64,000 nucleotides of DNA, from the NCBI RefSeq assembly GCF_019263805.1, contig NZ_CP079195.1, forward strand, positions 2,591,001 to 2,655,000, read 5' to 3'. The position numbers and the translations under genes were made by a program. Within the stretch, counting starts at the first letter, position 1. Each line of letters begins with the position of its first letter. The DNA comes from Polaribacter sp. NJDZ03. GTDB taxonomy: Bacteria; Bacteroidota; Bacteroidia; Flavobacteriales; Flavobacteriaceae. Under the pieces are notes generated by a model that worked only from the letters and a program-made list of their open reading frames with translations, did not search any database and was not told where the DNA came from. Shown here in pieces: positions 25,217-33,905 of the stretch.

Positions 25217-25954
25217 ATGAATAAAAAATATATCAATTTGTTAATTTTTTTATTTTTAAATGTAATTGTTTTTCATTCACAAAACATCGAAGGGAGAATT
25301 ACATACCTTGCTTCAGCCAAAAAGGCCTTAGCTTATATTCAAGAAAAAGGTAAAAAGAATAAAAAACACATAAGAAAACATGTAAATGAACTTTATAAAA
25401 AGGCAAAAGATGTTAAAGTAATATTGAATTTTAATAGTGTAGCTTCAGAATATCATGCTATAAAAAAAATGGATTTAACAAATAAAGAAGAATTTAACTT
25501 TACATATCTTATGTCAGGAAGTTCAAAAAAATACTACACATCTAACAATGTTATGAGCTATGAAAATAATACTCTGGATTGTTATTTATTAGGCGAGTGT
25601 TTTTTGATACAAAACTTAATGCCAATATGGGAGTTAAAACAAGAAACTAAAAAGATCGGAGGGTTTTTATGTTACAAAGCCGTTTTAAGAAATAAAAAAA
25701 CAGAAAAAATAACTTTAGAAGCTTGGTACACTCCAAAAATCCCATACAGTTACGGAGTTATGAATTATTTTGGTTTACCTGGCGTAATTTTAGAGATTAG
25801 TAAAAATACAATAGTTATTACGGCTATAAAAATAGAATTAAACCCAATTGGAAAGATTATAATAAAAGAACCGAAAAAAATAAAAAAACTTTCTAGAAAA
25901 GAATTTGACATTTTAAAAAGAACATCATTTTCCGAATTTTATAAAAAAAGATAA
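25217..25954 (+). CDS. GLPGLI family secreted protein C
   Basis: A 245-residue exported protein (hydrophobic start to VIVFHSQN). The motif reads GLPGVI at 186-191 in YFGLPGVILEIS, after WELKQETKKIGGFLCYKAV and EAWYTPKIPYSYG. Two cysteines near 122 and 128 match those of protein A. It ends 6 bases before the TonB-dependent receptor gene, so the pair is cotranscribed. This tight pairing suggests an envelope-associated job together with the outer-membrane protein. Confidence 0.88.
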   Translation: MNKKYINLLIFLFLNVIVFHSQNIEGRITYLASAKKALAYIQEKGKKNKKHIRKHVNELYKKAKDVKVILNFNSVASEYHAIKKMDLTNKEEFNFTYLMSGSSKKYYTSNNVMSYENNTLDCYLLGECFLIQNLMPIWELKQETKKIGGFLCYKAVLRNKKTEKITLEAWYTPKIPYSYGVMNYFGLPGVILEISKNTIVITAIKIELNPIGKIIIKEPKKIKKLSRKEFDILKRTSFSEFYKKR

Positions 25955-25960
25955 TCATAT

Positions 25961-28615
25961 ATGAAATTAAATCACTTTCTATCATTACTTTTTTTTATTA
26001 TTATTTCTACTTCTTTATTTGCCCAAAAAGTAACCCTTTCAGGCGCTGTAAAAGATAGTTTACAAACCCCAATGCCGTATGCAAATGTAATAGCAAAACC
26101 GAAAGACGTTTCTAAAAACTTACAATTTGCCATAACAGATAACGAAGGCTATTATAAGTTATTATTAGAAAAAGGAGACACCATTTCTATTAGTATTTCT
26201 TATTTAGGGTATAAACCTGTAGAACATCAATTTATAGCCTTAAAAACTACTAAAAAAGACTTTGTTTTACAACAATCTTCAGAGCAATTAGATGAGGTAG
26301 TTATAGAAATGCCTGTAACTGTTAGAGGAGACACAACTACTTATAAAACCGATAAATTTGTAAACGGAACAGAACGCAAACTAAAAAATGTGTTAAAAAA
26401 ATTACCAGGTGTAGAAGTAGATAAAAACGGAACGGTTACCGTACAAGGCAAGAAGATTACCAAAATGTTAGTAGATGGCAAGAAGTTTTTTGGTGGTAAT
26501 TCTAAATTGGCTGTAGAAAACATTCCTGCAGATGCTGTTGGTAATATAGAAGTAATCGATAATTATAACGAAGTTGCTTTTTTAAAAGGACTCACAGATT
26601 CTGATGAAACTGCTATGAACATCAAACTAAAAGAAGATAAAAAACGTTTTCTTTTTGGTGATATAGAGGCAGGAAAAGGGAATAAAGACTTTTATAAAAC
26701 AAGTGCTAATTTATTTTATTATTCACCCAAAACCAATGTCAATTTTATAGGAAACATCAATAATATTGGCGAAAAAACATTTACGTTTAGAGATTATATG
26801 AGTTTTTCTGGCGGAATGAATTCCATTTTTAGAGGTAATTTTAATTTTAAAGGTGGCGATTTTTCTCAGTTTTTAGAAAGTAGAGATTTGCTAACCAGTC
26901 AACAAAAATTTGGCGCATTAAACATTACAAAAACAGCAACATCAACCTTAGACATTTCTGGTTATGCTATTTTTTCTGGTACAAATACGAGTAGTTTTGT
27001 AGAAAATCAAAATGAATACACCACATTTACAGAGCAAAAAACAAACAAAACAGCTACAGATAATTTATTAGGAATTGGGAACCTTAATATAGAATACACA
27101 CCAAATAGTAAAGAAAAATGGTACGCAAGAACCCAAGTAAAAAGAACCAATAACACTAAAAATAATACAGTTGCTTCTTTAATAAATGCCAATACAAATA
27201 CCATTGCTACAGATAGAGATTTAACGGCAACATATATCAACCAAAATATAGAGTGGCATAAAAGACAGAACGATAAACACACGTTTTCATCCGTTTTTAA
27301 TTATGTGTTTAATAAAAGTGACAAAACAAATTACTGGCAAACGCAAGATGCTATTTTACAAGGTTTAATTCCTGCGGATGCAGATCAAGACTTGTTAAGA
27401 ATTCATCAACTTAAAAATACCAAAGAACAAAATATTGATGCGGTTTTTAAACACTTTTGGGAAATTAACAATAGCAATCATATTTATACAACGTTAGGTA
27501 ATAAGTTTTTAAACGAAGATTTTTTAAGTGATGATTTTCAGACGTTAGACAACGGAACCACTAATAATTTTTCTTCGGATGATTTTGGTAACGACTTAAA
27601 TTTAAAGTTAAACGATTTCTTTGTAGGAATGCATTACAAATTTAGAACTGGAATTTTTACACTAAAACAAGGTGTTGAGTTGCACAATTATAAATGGAAC
27701 TTAAACAAACAAACCCAATTAGAAAACAACAAATGGATTGTTTTACCTGATTTTTTAGCTAAAATTGAGTTTAATAAATCAAAAAAAATACAACTGAATT
27801 ATAATTTAAAAACATCTTTTTCTGATGTAGAAAAATTTGCCAATCGGTTTTATTTACAATCGTATAATTCGGTTTTTAAAGGAAACGAAAACTTAGAGAA
27901 CAATTTATATCATGCTGCTCGTATTTATTATAGTAGATTTAGTTTGTACAGAGGTTTAATGTTGTTTGCAAACTTAAATTATAACAAACAGATAAAAGGT
28001 GTTAGAAATACGGTAGATTTTAATGATGTCAATCAGTTTTTAACGGTAAAAATGTTCGACAATCCATCCGAAGATATTAGAGGAAATGTGCATTTAGAGA
28101 AAAGTATAAAAAAAATAAAATATAAGTTTGATGTTGGTTTTAGTAACAATAAATACCTACAAGAGTTAAATGGAAATACACAAACCAATAAAAATAATAG
28201 TTATAATTACGAAGTCGGTTTCGAAACTATGTTCGATAATTTCCCAACCATAGAAGTTGGTGTTAGTAGAGATATTGGTAAATTTATTTCTAGTAATTCA
28301 ACCTCAAAATTTATAACTACAGAACCTTTTGTAACCGTAGATTATGATTTTTTAAAAGGCTTTATTTTTAATTTCGATTATAGGTTAAGCAATTATCAGA
28401 ATAAAACATTGGGACAAAAAAACGTGTATGAAATAGCGAACTCCACTTTGTCTTACAAAAATGAAGATTCTGCGTGGTCTTATAAATTAAGTGTTCAAAA
28501 TATGTTTAATGCACAATTTAAACAAAGCAACAGTTTTTCAGATTATTTAATATCAGACAGTAAAACTTTTATTTTACCAAGAATTGTAATGTTTAGTATT
28601 GGGTATAATTTATAG
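25961..28615 (+). CDS. TonB-dependent receptor-like outer-membrane protein with carboxypeptidase-like regulatory domain
   Basis: An 884-residue outer-membrane protein. After a signal peptide (about 1-22) comes a CarboxypepD_reg-like domain (about 23-110: VTLSGAVKDSLQTPMPYANV to SISYLGYKPVEHQ), a plug domain (about 125-215: LKKLPGVEVDKNGTVTVQGK, IPADAVGNIEVID) and a long beta barrel of the OMP_b-brl_3 type. A TonB box is not obvious. It may import or sense a peptide or other ligand. Fragments of its first 250 bases recur behind GLPGLI genes A and B, which makes it the original third gene of each cassette. Confidence 0.9.
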   Translation: MKLNHFLSLLFFIIISTSLFAQKVTLSGAVKDSLQTPMPYANVIAKPKDVSKNLQFAITDNEGYYKLLLEKGDTISISISYLGYKPVEHQFIALKTTKKDFVLQQSSEQLDEVVIEMPVTVRGDTTTYKTDKFVNGTERKLKNVLKKLPGVEVDKNGTVTVQGKKITKMLVDGKKFFGGNSKLAVENIPADAVGNIEVIDNYNEVAFLKGLTDSDETAMNIKLKEDKKRFLFGDIEAGKGNKDFYKTSANLFYYSPKTNVNFIGNINNIGEKTFTFRDYMSFSGGMNSIFRGNFNFKGGDFSQFLESRDLLTSQQKFGALNITKTATSTLDISGYAIFSGTNTSSFVENQNEYTTFTEQKTNKTATDNLLGIGNLNIEYTPNSKEKWYARTQVKRTNNTKNNTVASLINANTNTIATDRDLTATYINQNIEWHKRQNDKHTFSSVFNYVFNKSDKTNYWQTQDAILQGLIPADADQDLLRIHQLKNTKEQNIDAVFKHFWEINNSNHIYTTLGNKFLNEDFLSDDFQTLDNGTTNNFSSDDFGNDLNLKLNDFFVGMHYKFRTGIFTLKQGVELHNYKWNLNKQTQLENNKWIVLPDFLAKIEFNKSKKIQLNYNLKTSFSDVEKFANRFYLQSYNSVFKGNENLENNLYHAARIYYSRFSLYRGLMLFANLNYNKQIKGVRNTVDFNDVNQFLTVKMFDNPSEDIRGNVHLEKSIKKIKYKFDVGFSNNKYLQELNGNTQTNKNNSYNYEVGFETMFDNFPTIEVGVSRDIGKFISSNSTSKFITTEPFVTVDYDFLKGFIFNFDYRLSNYQNKTLGQKNVYEIANSTLSYKNEDSAWSYKLSVQNMFNAQFKQSNSFSDYLISDSKTFILPRIVMFSIGYNL

Positions 28616-28628
28616 GTTTTTTACACAG

Positions 28629-28852
28629 TTTGTCATTTCTACTTTTTTGGAGAAATCATATAAAGTTTTTTAAGTCTTGTTGGTTATCACTGTTATGCGA
28701 CTTCTCAATACTTCGAAGTGACAATTATTGAGTTTGTTTTCATACAGTTTTGTCATTTCGACCTTTTTTGGGAGAAATCACATAATGCTTGTTAAGCATT
28801 GCTGTGTTATCATTGTTATGCAAGTTCTCATTACTTTGAAGTGACAAATTTT
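28629..28852. repeat. Long inverted-repeat units, left of the GIY-YIG gene
   Basis: Two tandem units of about 100 bases. Each begins with GTCATTTCGACC...GGAGAAATCA and ends with ATGCGACTTCTCA...CTTCGAAGTGACAA, so each can fold as one long imperfect hairpin. Confidence 0.8.
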
Positions 28853-28893
28853 GGAGGTTCTTCTTATAATCCATACCTTTTAAGGAAAAAAGT

Positions 28894-29211
28894 ATGCTAA
28901 ACCCACAAAAAGGATTTCATAGTTATTATGTTTATATAATTACTAATAGTTACCGTTCTACATTTTATATTGGAGTAACGAATAATTTAAAAGAACGTTT
29001 ACAACAGCATAAAACAAACATACTTGAAAAGAAGAAAACATTTGCAGCAAAATATAATATTGAGTTTTTAGTATATTACGAAAAGCATACTTGGATTCAA
29101 CTGGCTATTGCAAGGGAAAAAGAATTGAAAAAATGGAGACGTGAGAAGAAACTAACACTTATAAGAGAAATGAATCCTTCTTTTACTTTTTTGAATAATG
29201 AGTTTGATTAA
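28894..29211 (+). CDS. GIY-YIG nuclease family protein
   Basis: A 105-residue single-domain protein. The GIY-YIG core is YYVYIITNSY followed by FYIGVTNNLKERLQQHK, with the catalytic Arg in LKER, then ALAREKELKKWRREKK-type basic residues. Small stand-alone members of this group have unclear roles (repair or homing-like DNA cutting). It is enclosed on both sides by copies of one inverted repeat, with no other gene between 28616 and 29728, which hints at a mobile unit. Confidence 0.88.
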   Translation: MLNPQKGFHSYYVYIITNSYRSTFYIGVTNNLKERLQQHKTNILEKKKTFAAKYNIEFLVYYEKHTWIQLAIAREKELKKWRREKKLTLIREMNPSFTFLNNEFD

Positions 29212-29229
29212 TACTTTTTGATTTTCACA

Positions 29230-29645
29230 CAGTTTTGTCATTTCGACCTTTTTGGAGAAATCACATAAAGTTTTTTTAAGTCTTGTTTGTTATTATCACT
29301 GTTATGCGACTTCTCAATACTTCGAAGTGACAATTATTGAGTTTATTTTTACACAGTTTTGTCATTTCGAACTTTTTGGAGAAATCGTATAATGTTTTTT
29401 AAGTCTTGTTTGTTATCATCACTGTTATGAGATTTCTCCTATCGTCGAAATGACAATTTGAGTGTTCTGTTTTATATTATCATTGTTATGCGACTTCTCA
29501 TTACTTCGAAGTGACAATTATTGAGTTTATTTTTACACAGTTTTGTCATTTCGACCTTTTTAGGGAGAAATCCCATAATGCTTTTTAAGACTTGTTTGTT
29601 ATCACTGTTATGAGATTTCTCCTATCGTCGAAATGACAATTTGCT
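29230..29645. repeat. Array of inverted-repeat units, right of the GIY-YIG gene
   Basis: At least three full units (starting near 29230, 29357 and 29540) plus a half unit near 29477. They share GTCATTTCGACC/AACTTTTT...GAGAAATC and the partner CTTCTCA...CGAAGTGACAA or ATTTCTCCTATCGTCGAAATGACAA. A CTTCCCTTTGGGAAG palindrome follows at about 29694. The gap up to 29728 holds no gene. Confidence 0.82.
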
Positions 29646-29728
29646 TGTTCAATTTTATGTTATCAACAAATAATTTTTACAAACAAGTTAGCTCCTTCCC
29701 TTTGGGAAGGTTGGGATGGGCTTCTAAT

Positions 29729-30364
29729 TCATTTCCTCCCAAAATCTGCAGGAATTTCTCCCCAGGCTTTGGTTTCCCATTTAAGAATAGGATTTTTGTA
29801 CGTATTATTTTTAAGCCAAGTTTCAGCTCTTTTTATCAACTCTAATAAATCTTTATTAGAAGCATCAAAATGCATATTGGTTTTGCATCTTTTCTGCTTT
29901 ACCCAACTCATGGCAATTCTAGAATCGGAATAAATAGGAATATTTTCTTTGTTTTTGCTCTTTAATAAAGCAATTCCGTGCACTAGAGCTAGGAATTCAC
30001 CAATATTGTTAGTTCCTCTAGCAAATGGGCCTTTTATAAAAATTTGTTGCTTATTATGCGTTAAAACGCCTCTGTATTCCATTTTACCAGGATTTCCAGA
30101 ACAAGCAGCATCTACAGAAATACTTTCTAAAATAGGTCTTCCAATTTTTTCTTTTTCTGTTGATGATAACGTTTTCTTTTTAGTGTCTTTACCAACATAG
30201 TCTGCATAATTTTTGGTTGCAGCTATTTCGGCTTCATTTAAATCTGCAAAAGATTTGTATTGCGCACCCTCAAAACCATCAATTTGCTTTTTACAGACTT
30301 TCCAAGACGTAAAAACTCCTTTTCTGTGTCCGTTCCAAACTACATAAAACTTTTTTTTACTCAT
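29729..30364 (-). CDS. Ribonuclease H with N-terminal viroplasmin domain
   Basis: A 211-residue protein that likely cuts RNA in RNA-DNA hybrids. The N-terminus (KFYVVWNGHRKGVFTSWKVC to about 50) is the caulimovirus-viroplasmin/RNase HI hybrid-binding domain. The catalytic domain shows Asp85 (SVDAACSGNPG), Glu123 (NIGEFLAL) and Asp147 (IYSDSR), with a final Asp in the PADFGRK tail region. It overlaps purN by 8 bases, giving a two-gene operon. Confidence 0.93.
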   Translation of the reverse strand: MSKKKFYVVWNGHRKGVFTSWKVCKKQIDGFEGAQYKSFADLNEAEIAATKNYADYVGKDTKKKTLSSTEKEKIGRPILESISVDAACSGNPGKMEYRGVLTHNKQQIFIKGPFARGTNNIGEFLALVHGIALLKSKNKENIPIYSDSRIAMSWVKQKRCKTNMHFDASNKDLLELIKRAETWLKNNTYKNPILKWETKAWGEIPADFGRK

Positions 30365-30929
30365 TTATAGCTAAAATTACATCTTCAATTACTCTAGGAA
30401 AGTAACGTTGCTCTAAAATATGTATCTTTTCTGCAATTTTTTCGGGTAAATCTTCCTCGTTTAAGGCAGTTTTTGCCTGATAAATGATGGCACCTTCATC
30501 ATAATTGGCATTTACGTAGTGAATTGTAATACCAGTTTCTAATTCTTTATTTTCTTTTACGGCTTTATGAACGTTCATTCCATACATCCCTTTTCCGCCA
30601 TATTTTGGCAATAATGCAGGGTGAATATTGATGATTTTATTAGGAAAAGCATCGATAATTTTGGTTGGAATTTTCCATAAAAAACCTGCTAAAACTATGT
30701 AATCTGCCTGCTCTTTTAATAGGTTTAGAATTTCATCCGAAGTAAAAAAAGCTTCTTTTTTAAAATGTAAACATTTGATGTCTAATTTTTTACACCTATC
30801 AAATACTTTGGCATGCTCATTGTTACATAGCACAGTAGTAACCTTAGCGGTTTTAGTATGATTAAAAAATTTAATAATGTTTTCTGCGTTCGTTCCAGAA
30901 CCAGATGCAAAAATAACAATACGCTTCAT
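30357..30929 (-). CDS. purN: Phosphoribosylglycinamide formyltransferase
   Basis: A 190-residue enzyme of purine synthesis that moves a formyl group from 10-formyl-THF to GAR. Visible are the phosphate loop FASGSGTNAENI (7-18), the substrate region LAGFLWKIPT, the catalytic block INIHPALLPKYGGKGMYG with the Asn and His, and the later HYVNANYDEGAII with the Asp. Length is standard. Its 3' end overlaps the RNase H gene. Confidence 0.96.
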   Translation of the reverse strand: MKRIVIFASGSGTNAENIIKFFNHTKTAKVTTVLCNNEHAKVFDRCKKLDIKCLHFKKEAFFTSDEILNLLKEQADYIVLAGFLWKIPTKIIDAFPNKIINIHPALLPKYGGKGMYGMNVHKAVKENKELETGITIHYVNANYDEGAIIYQAKTALNEEDLPEKIAEKIHILEQRYFPRVIEDVILAINE

Positions 30930-31061
30930 AACTTCATTTCTAAGCTACAAAAAAAAGAATAATTATTAACAAATAGATTATTTTAAGTGAAGATTAAATA
31001 TTTTTCTTTACTTTTAAACATCATTTTCGCGGCAAAAATTAGTTTTAATTGCTAAGATTTG

Positions 31062-31069
31062 TATTTTTG
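31062..31069 (+). promoter_or_regulatory. Putative acpP-fabF-rnc -7 element
   Basis: TATTTTTG fits TAnnTTTG and lies 31 bases before the acpP start. A good -33 TTTG was not found at the expected distance. Confidence 0.45.
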
Positions 31070-31100
31070 CCACGATTAAAATTTTAAAAAACACAAAATT

Positions 31101-31337
31101 ATGTCAGACATTGCATCAAGAGTAAAAGCTATTATCGTAGACAAATTAGGCGTAGACGATAACGAAGTAACAACAGAAGCTAGCTTCACAAACGATTTAG
31201 GAGCAGATTCTTTGGATACTGTTGAATTAATTATGGAATTCGAAAAAGAATTTGATATTCAAATACCAGATGATCAAGCAGAGAACATCGGAACAGTAGG
31301 TCAAGCAGTAAGCTATATTGAAGAAGCTAAAAAGTAA
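31101..31337 (+). CDS. acpP: Acyl carrier protein (primary fatty acid synthesis)
   Basis: A 78-residue ACP that carries growing acyl chains. The phosphopantetheine site is Ser37 in [15 protein letters not shown], close to the E. coli form, unlike the divergent ACP at 11.6 kb. It is strongly acidic. It is followed after 6 bases by fabF, the usual acpP-fabF pair, and then rnc. Confidence 0.97.
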   Translation: MSDIASRVKAIIVDKLGVDDNEVTTEASFTNDLGADSLDTVELIMEFEKEFDIQIPDDQAENIGTVGQAVSYIEEAKK

Positions 31338-31343
31338 ATTTAT

Positions 31344-32597
31344 ATGCAGTTAAAACGAGTTGTAGTCACTGGACTTGGCGCACTTACGCCAATTGGTAAT
31401 AATATTGAAGAGTATTGGAATGCTTTAGTTAACGGAGTTAGCGGTGCAGCACCTATCAAGCGGTTTGATGCTGCCAAGTTCAAAACTCGTTTTGCATGTG
31501 AATTAAAAAATTTCGAGGTAACGGACTTTATTAATAAAAAGGACGCTAGAAAAATGGATCCATTTACGCAGTATGCAATGGTTGCTTCAGATGAAGCAAT
31601 TGCAGATGCGAATTTTGATCTAGAAAAATTAAACAAATTACGCGTTGGTGTAATTTGGGGAGCAGGAATTGGAGGCTTAGAAACTTTTCAAAACGAAGCT
31701 ATAAATTTTGGAGCTGGAGACGGTTCACCAAGATTTAACCCATTTTTTATCCCAAAAATGATTGCAGATATTGCGCCAGGAAATATTTCTATTAAAAATG
31801 GATTTATGGGGCCAAATTATACTACAGTTTCTGCATGTGCATCATCTGCAAACGCAATGATAGATGCTTTAAATTATATTCGTTTAGGTACTTGTGATGT
31901 TGTTGTAACTGGTGGCTCTGAAGCTGCAGTTGTAATTTCTGGTGTTGGTGGTTTTAATGCCATGCATGCCTTATCTACAAGAAACGAAAGTCCAGAAACA
32001 GCGTCTAGACCTTTTGATGCAGAACGAGATGGTTTTGTATTAGGAGAAGGAGCCGGTGCTTTGGTTTTAGAAAGCTACGAACATGCAAAAGCAAGGGGAG
32101 CAAAAATTTATGCAGAGGTTATTGGAGGCGGTATGTCTTCTGATGCTTATCATATGACGGCACCTCACCCAGAAGGAATTGGTGTTATTGCTGTAATGAA
32201 TAACTGCTTAGAAAATGCAGGTATTAAACCAGAAGATGTAGATCATATTAATACACATGGTACTTCTACTCCTTTAGGAGATGTTGCAGAATTGAAAGCT
32301 ATTTCTGCGGTTTTTGGAGAACATGCTAAAAACATTAATATTAATTCTACAAAATCTATGACAGGTCACTTGTTAGGTGCTGCAGGAGCTATTGAATCTA
32401 TTGCTGCTATTTTAGCAATGAAACATAGCATTGTGCCACCAACAATTAATCATGTTAATGTAGATGAAAATATCAATCCAGAATTAAACTTAACTTTAAA
32501 TAAAGCTCAAAAGCGAGAGATTAACGTTGCTATGAGTAATACTTTTGGTTTTGGTGGGCATAATGCATGTGTTGCATTTAAAAAATTAGATGAATAA
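31344..32597 (+). CDS. fabF: 3-oxoacyl-ACP synthase II
   Basis: A 417-residue condensing enzyme that elongates acyl-ACP in membrane lipid synthesis. The triad is Cys165 (TVSACASSANAM), His305 (INTHGTSTPLGD) and His342 (MTGHLLGAAGA). Length and motifs are those of housekeeping FabF. It lies directly between acpP and rnc. Confidence 0.97.
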   Translation: MQLKRVVVTGLGALTPIGNNIEEYWNALVNGVSGAAPIKRFDAAKFKTRFACELKNFEVTDFINKKDARKMDPFTQYAMVASDEAIADANFDLEKLNKLRVGVIWGAGIGGLETFQNEAINFGAGDGSPRFNPFFIPKMIADIAPGNISIKNGFMGPNYTTVSACASSANAMIDALNYIRLGTCDVVVTGGSEAAVVISGVGGFNAMHALSTRNESPETASRPFDAERDGFVLGEGAGALVLESYEHAKARGAKIYAEVIGGGMSSDAYHMTAPHPEGIGVIAVMNNCLENAGIKPEDVDHINTHGTSTPLGDVAELKAISAVFGEHAKNININSTKSMTGHLLGAAGAIESIAAILAMKHSIVPPTINHVNVDENINPELNLTLNKAQKREINVAMSNTFGFGGHNACVAFKKLDE

Positions 32598-32603
32598 TAC
32601 TCT

Positions 32604-33341
32604 ATGAATTTTATTCGTAAAATAGTAAAACCTCACAATGAAGAGGATGCACAATTATACAACGAATTAAAAAAACTACTTAATTTTTCTCCTAGAAGAA
32701 TAAATAAATACAAAAAAGCATTTACACATAGATCTGTGCAAATGCTAGATAGTAAAGGAATACCTATTAATTATGAACGTTTAGAGTTTTTAGGAGATTC
32801 TATTCTAGGATCTGTAATTGCATCTTATTTATACAAAAAAGTACCTACAGGTAGTGAAGGTTATCTTACACAAATGCGCTCTAAAATTGTTAGTAGAGAG
32901 CATTTAAATGAATTAGGAAAAGACTTAAACTTAATACGTTTTGTAAAAAGTAATATAGATCAATCTAACGTTGGTGATAATATTCATGGTAATATTTTTG
33001 AAGCATTAGTAGGCGCTATTTATTTAGATAAAAACTACAATACTTGTCAGAAATTTATTTACGAAAATGTAATTGTTCCTTATGTAGACATTGAAAAGCT
33101 AGAAGGAAAAATTACAAGTTACAAAGGGCTTATTATAGAATGGTGTCAGAAACAAAAGAAGAAATATACTTTTGAAACGTATGAAGATTCTGGTAACGAG
33201 GCAATCAAACATTTTAGTGTAAAGATTAGTATCGATGGAGAGCAAATAGCCAAGGGTAGAGCTACTTCTAAGAAAAAAGCAGAAGAGCAAGCATCTAAAA
33301 GAGTCTACTTTGCATTTCAAAAACAAATTAATATAGGCTAA
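32604..33341 (+). CDS. rnc: Ribonuclease III
   Basis: A 245-residue enzyme that cuts double-stranded RNA in rRNA and mRNA processing. The signature NYERLEFLGDSILGSVIASYL (near 54-75) holds the metal-binding acidic residues, and NIFEALVGAIYLD the second set. A double-stranded RNA-binding domain occupies about 172-240 (SYKGLIIEWCQKQKKKYTFE to KKKAEEQASKRVYFAF). It follows fabF by 6 bases, an order common in this phylum. Confidence 0.96.
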   Translation: MNFIRKIVKPHNEEDAQLYNELKKLLNFSPRRINKYKKAFTHRSVQMLDSKGIPINYERLEFLGDSILGSVIASYLYKKVPTGSEGYLTQMRSKIVSREHLNELGKDLNLIRFVKSNIDQSNVGDNIHGNIFEALVGAIYLDKNYNTCQKFIYENVIVPYVDIEKLEGKITSYKGLIIEWCQKQKKKYTFETYEDSGNEAIKHFSVKISIDGEQIAKGRATSKKKAEEQASKRVYFAFQKQINIG

Positions 33342-33432
33342 CTCACGATAACGTTTTCGTTAAAATTAACGGTAAAGTTCGTAAACAATTAGTAATTTTG
33401 TTTTTCATAAAAACGAGTATTAGTTATTATCT

Positions 33433-33903
33433 ATGCAGGTACACGCTTTAGAAATGGACGATTTTTGCGAAGAAGAATATTCTTTAATAGGAATCCATTC
33501 TACATTAGAAGATTATAAACTTGCCTACTTATTAAATAAAAACCTAAATACCAGGTTTTATAAAGCAAAAGAAGATTTAGAATTTGTTATAGAAGAAAAG
33601 ACAGCCTCTTTTTCTATATATAATTATGAAAATATAGAATATGATTACGAGTGGTTTTTAATAGCGAATAGTTATAAAACTGAAAACCAAACGGCATCTA
33701 ACGCATTGTTATTAACATCAGAAACAATAACATACCTCATTCCAGAAAAGAAAAAAGTAGATTTTTTTTTAAAAATTTCTGGAGATTCAGAGTATGAGTT
33801 TGTTATGAAAACTATAAATAGTATTAAAAGTATTGATAATGTAATTACCGCATATTCAATAGATAAAAACACCTTAAAGTCTAAAGACTTTTTAATATTT
33901 TAA
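33433..33903 (+). CDS. IPExxxVDY family protein
   Basis: A 156-residue protein of a Bacteroidota family named after a short motif, here IPEKKKVDFFLKISG with Phe in place of Tyr. No enzyme motif is visible and the function is not known. A TAATTTTG promoter-like element (33393-33400) lies 32 bases upstream of the ATG. It ends 2 bases before the pyruvate kinase gene, the usual partner of this family, so the two are cotranscribed. Confidence 0.88.
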   Translation: MQVHALEMDDFCEEEYSLIGIHSTLEDYKLAYLLNKNLNTRFYKAKEDLEFVIEEKTASFSIYNYENIEYDYEWFLIANSYKTENQTASNALLLTSETITYLIPEKKKVDFFLKISGDSEYEFVMKTINSIKSIDNVITAYSIDKNTLKSKDFLIF

Positions 33904-33905
33904 AC

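Noticed and set aside
28629..29645. Could the repeated units be a CRISPR array?
   Set aside because: Units are about 100 bases, palindromic along their full length and diverged, without short constant repeats and unique spacers, and no cas genes are near.
29633..29845. A 70-codon open frame on the plus strand
   Set aside because: It overlaps the repeat array and the 3' end of the RNase H gene in antisense and has no protein features.
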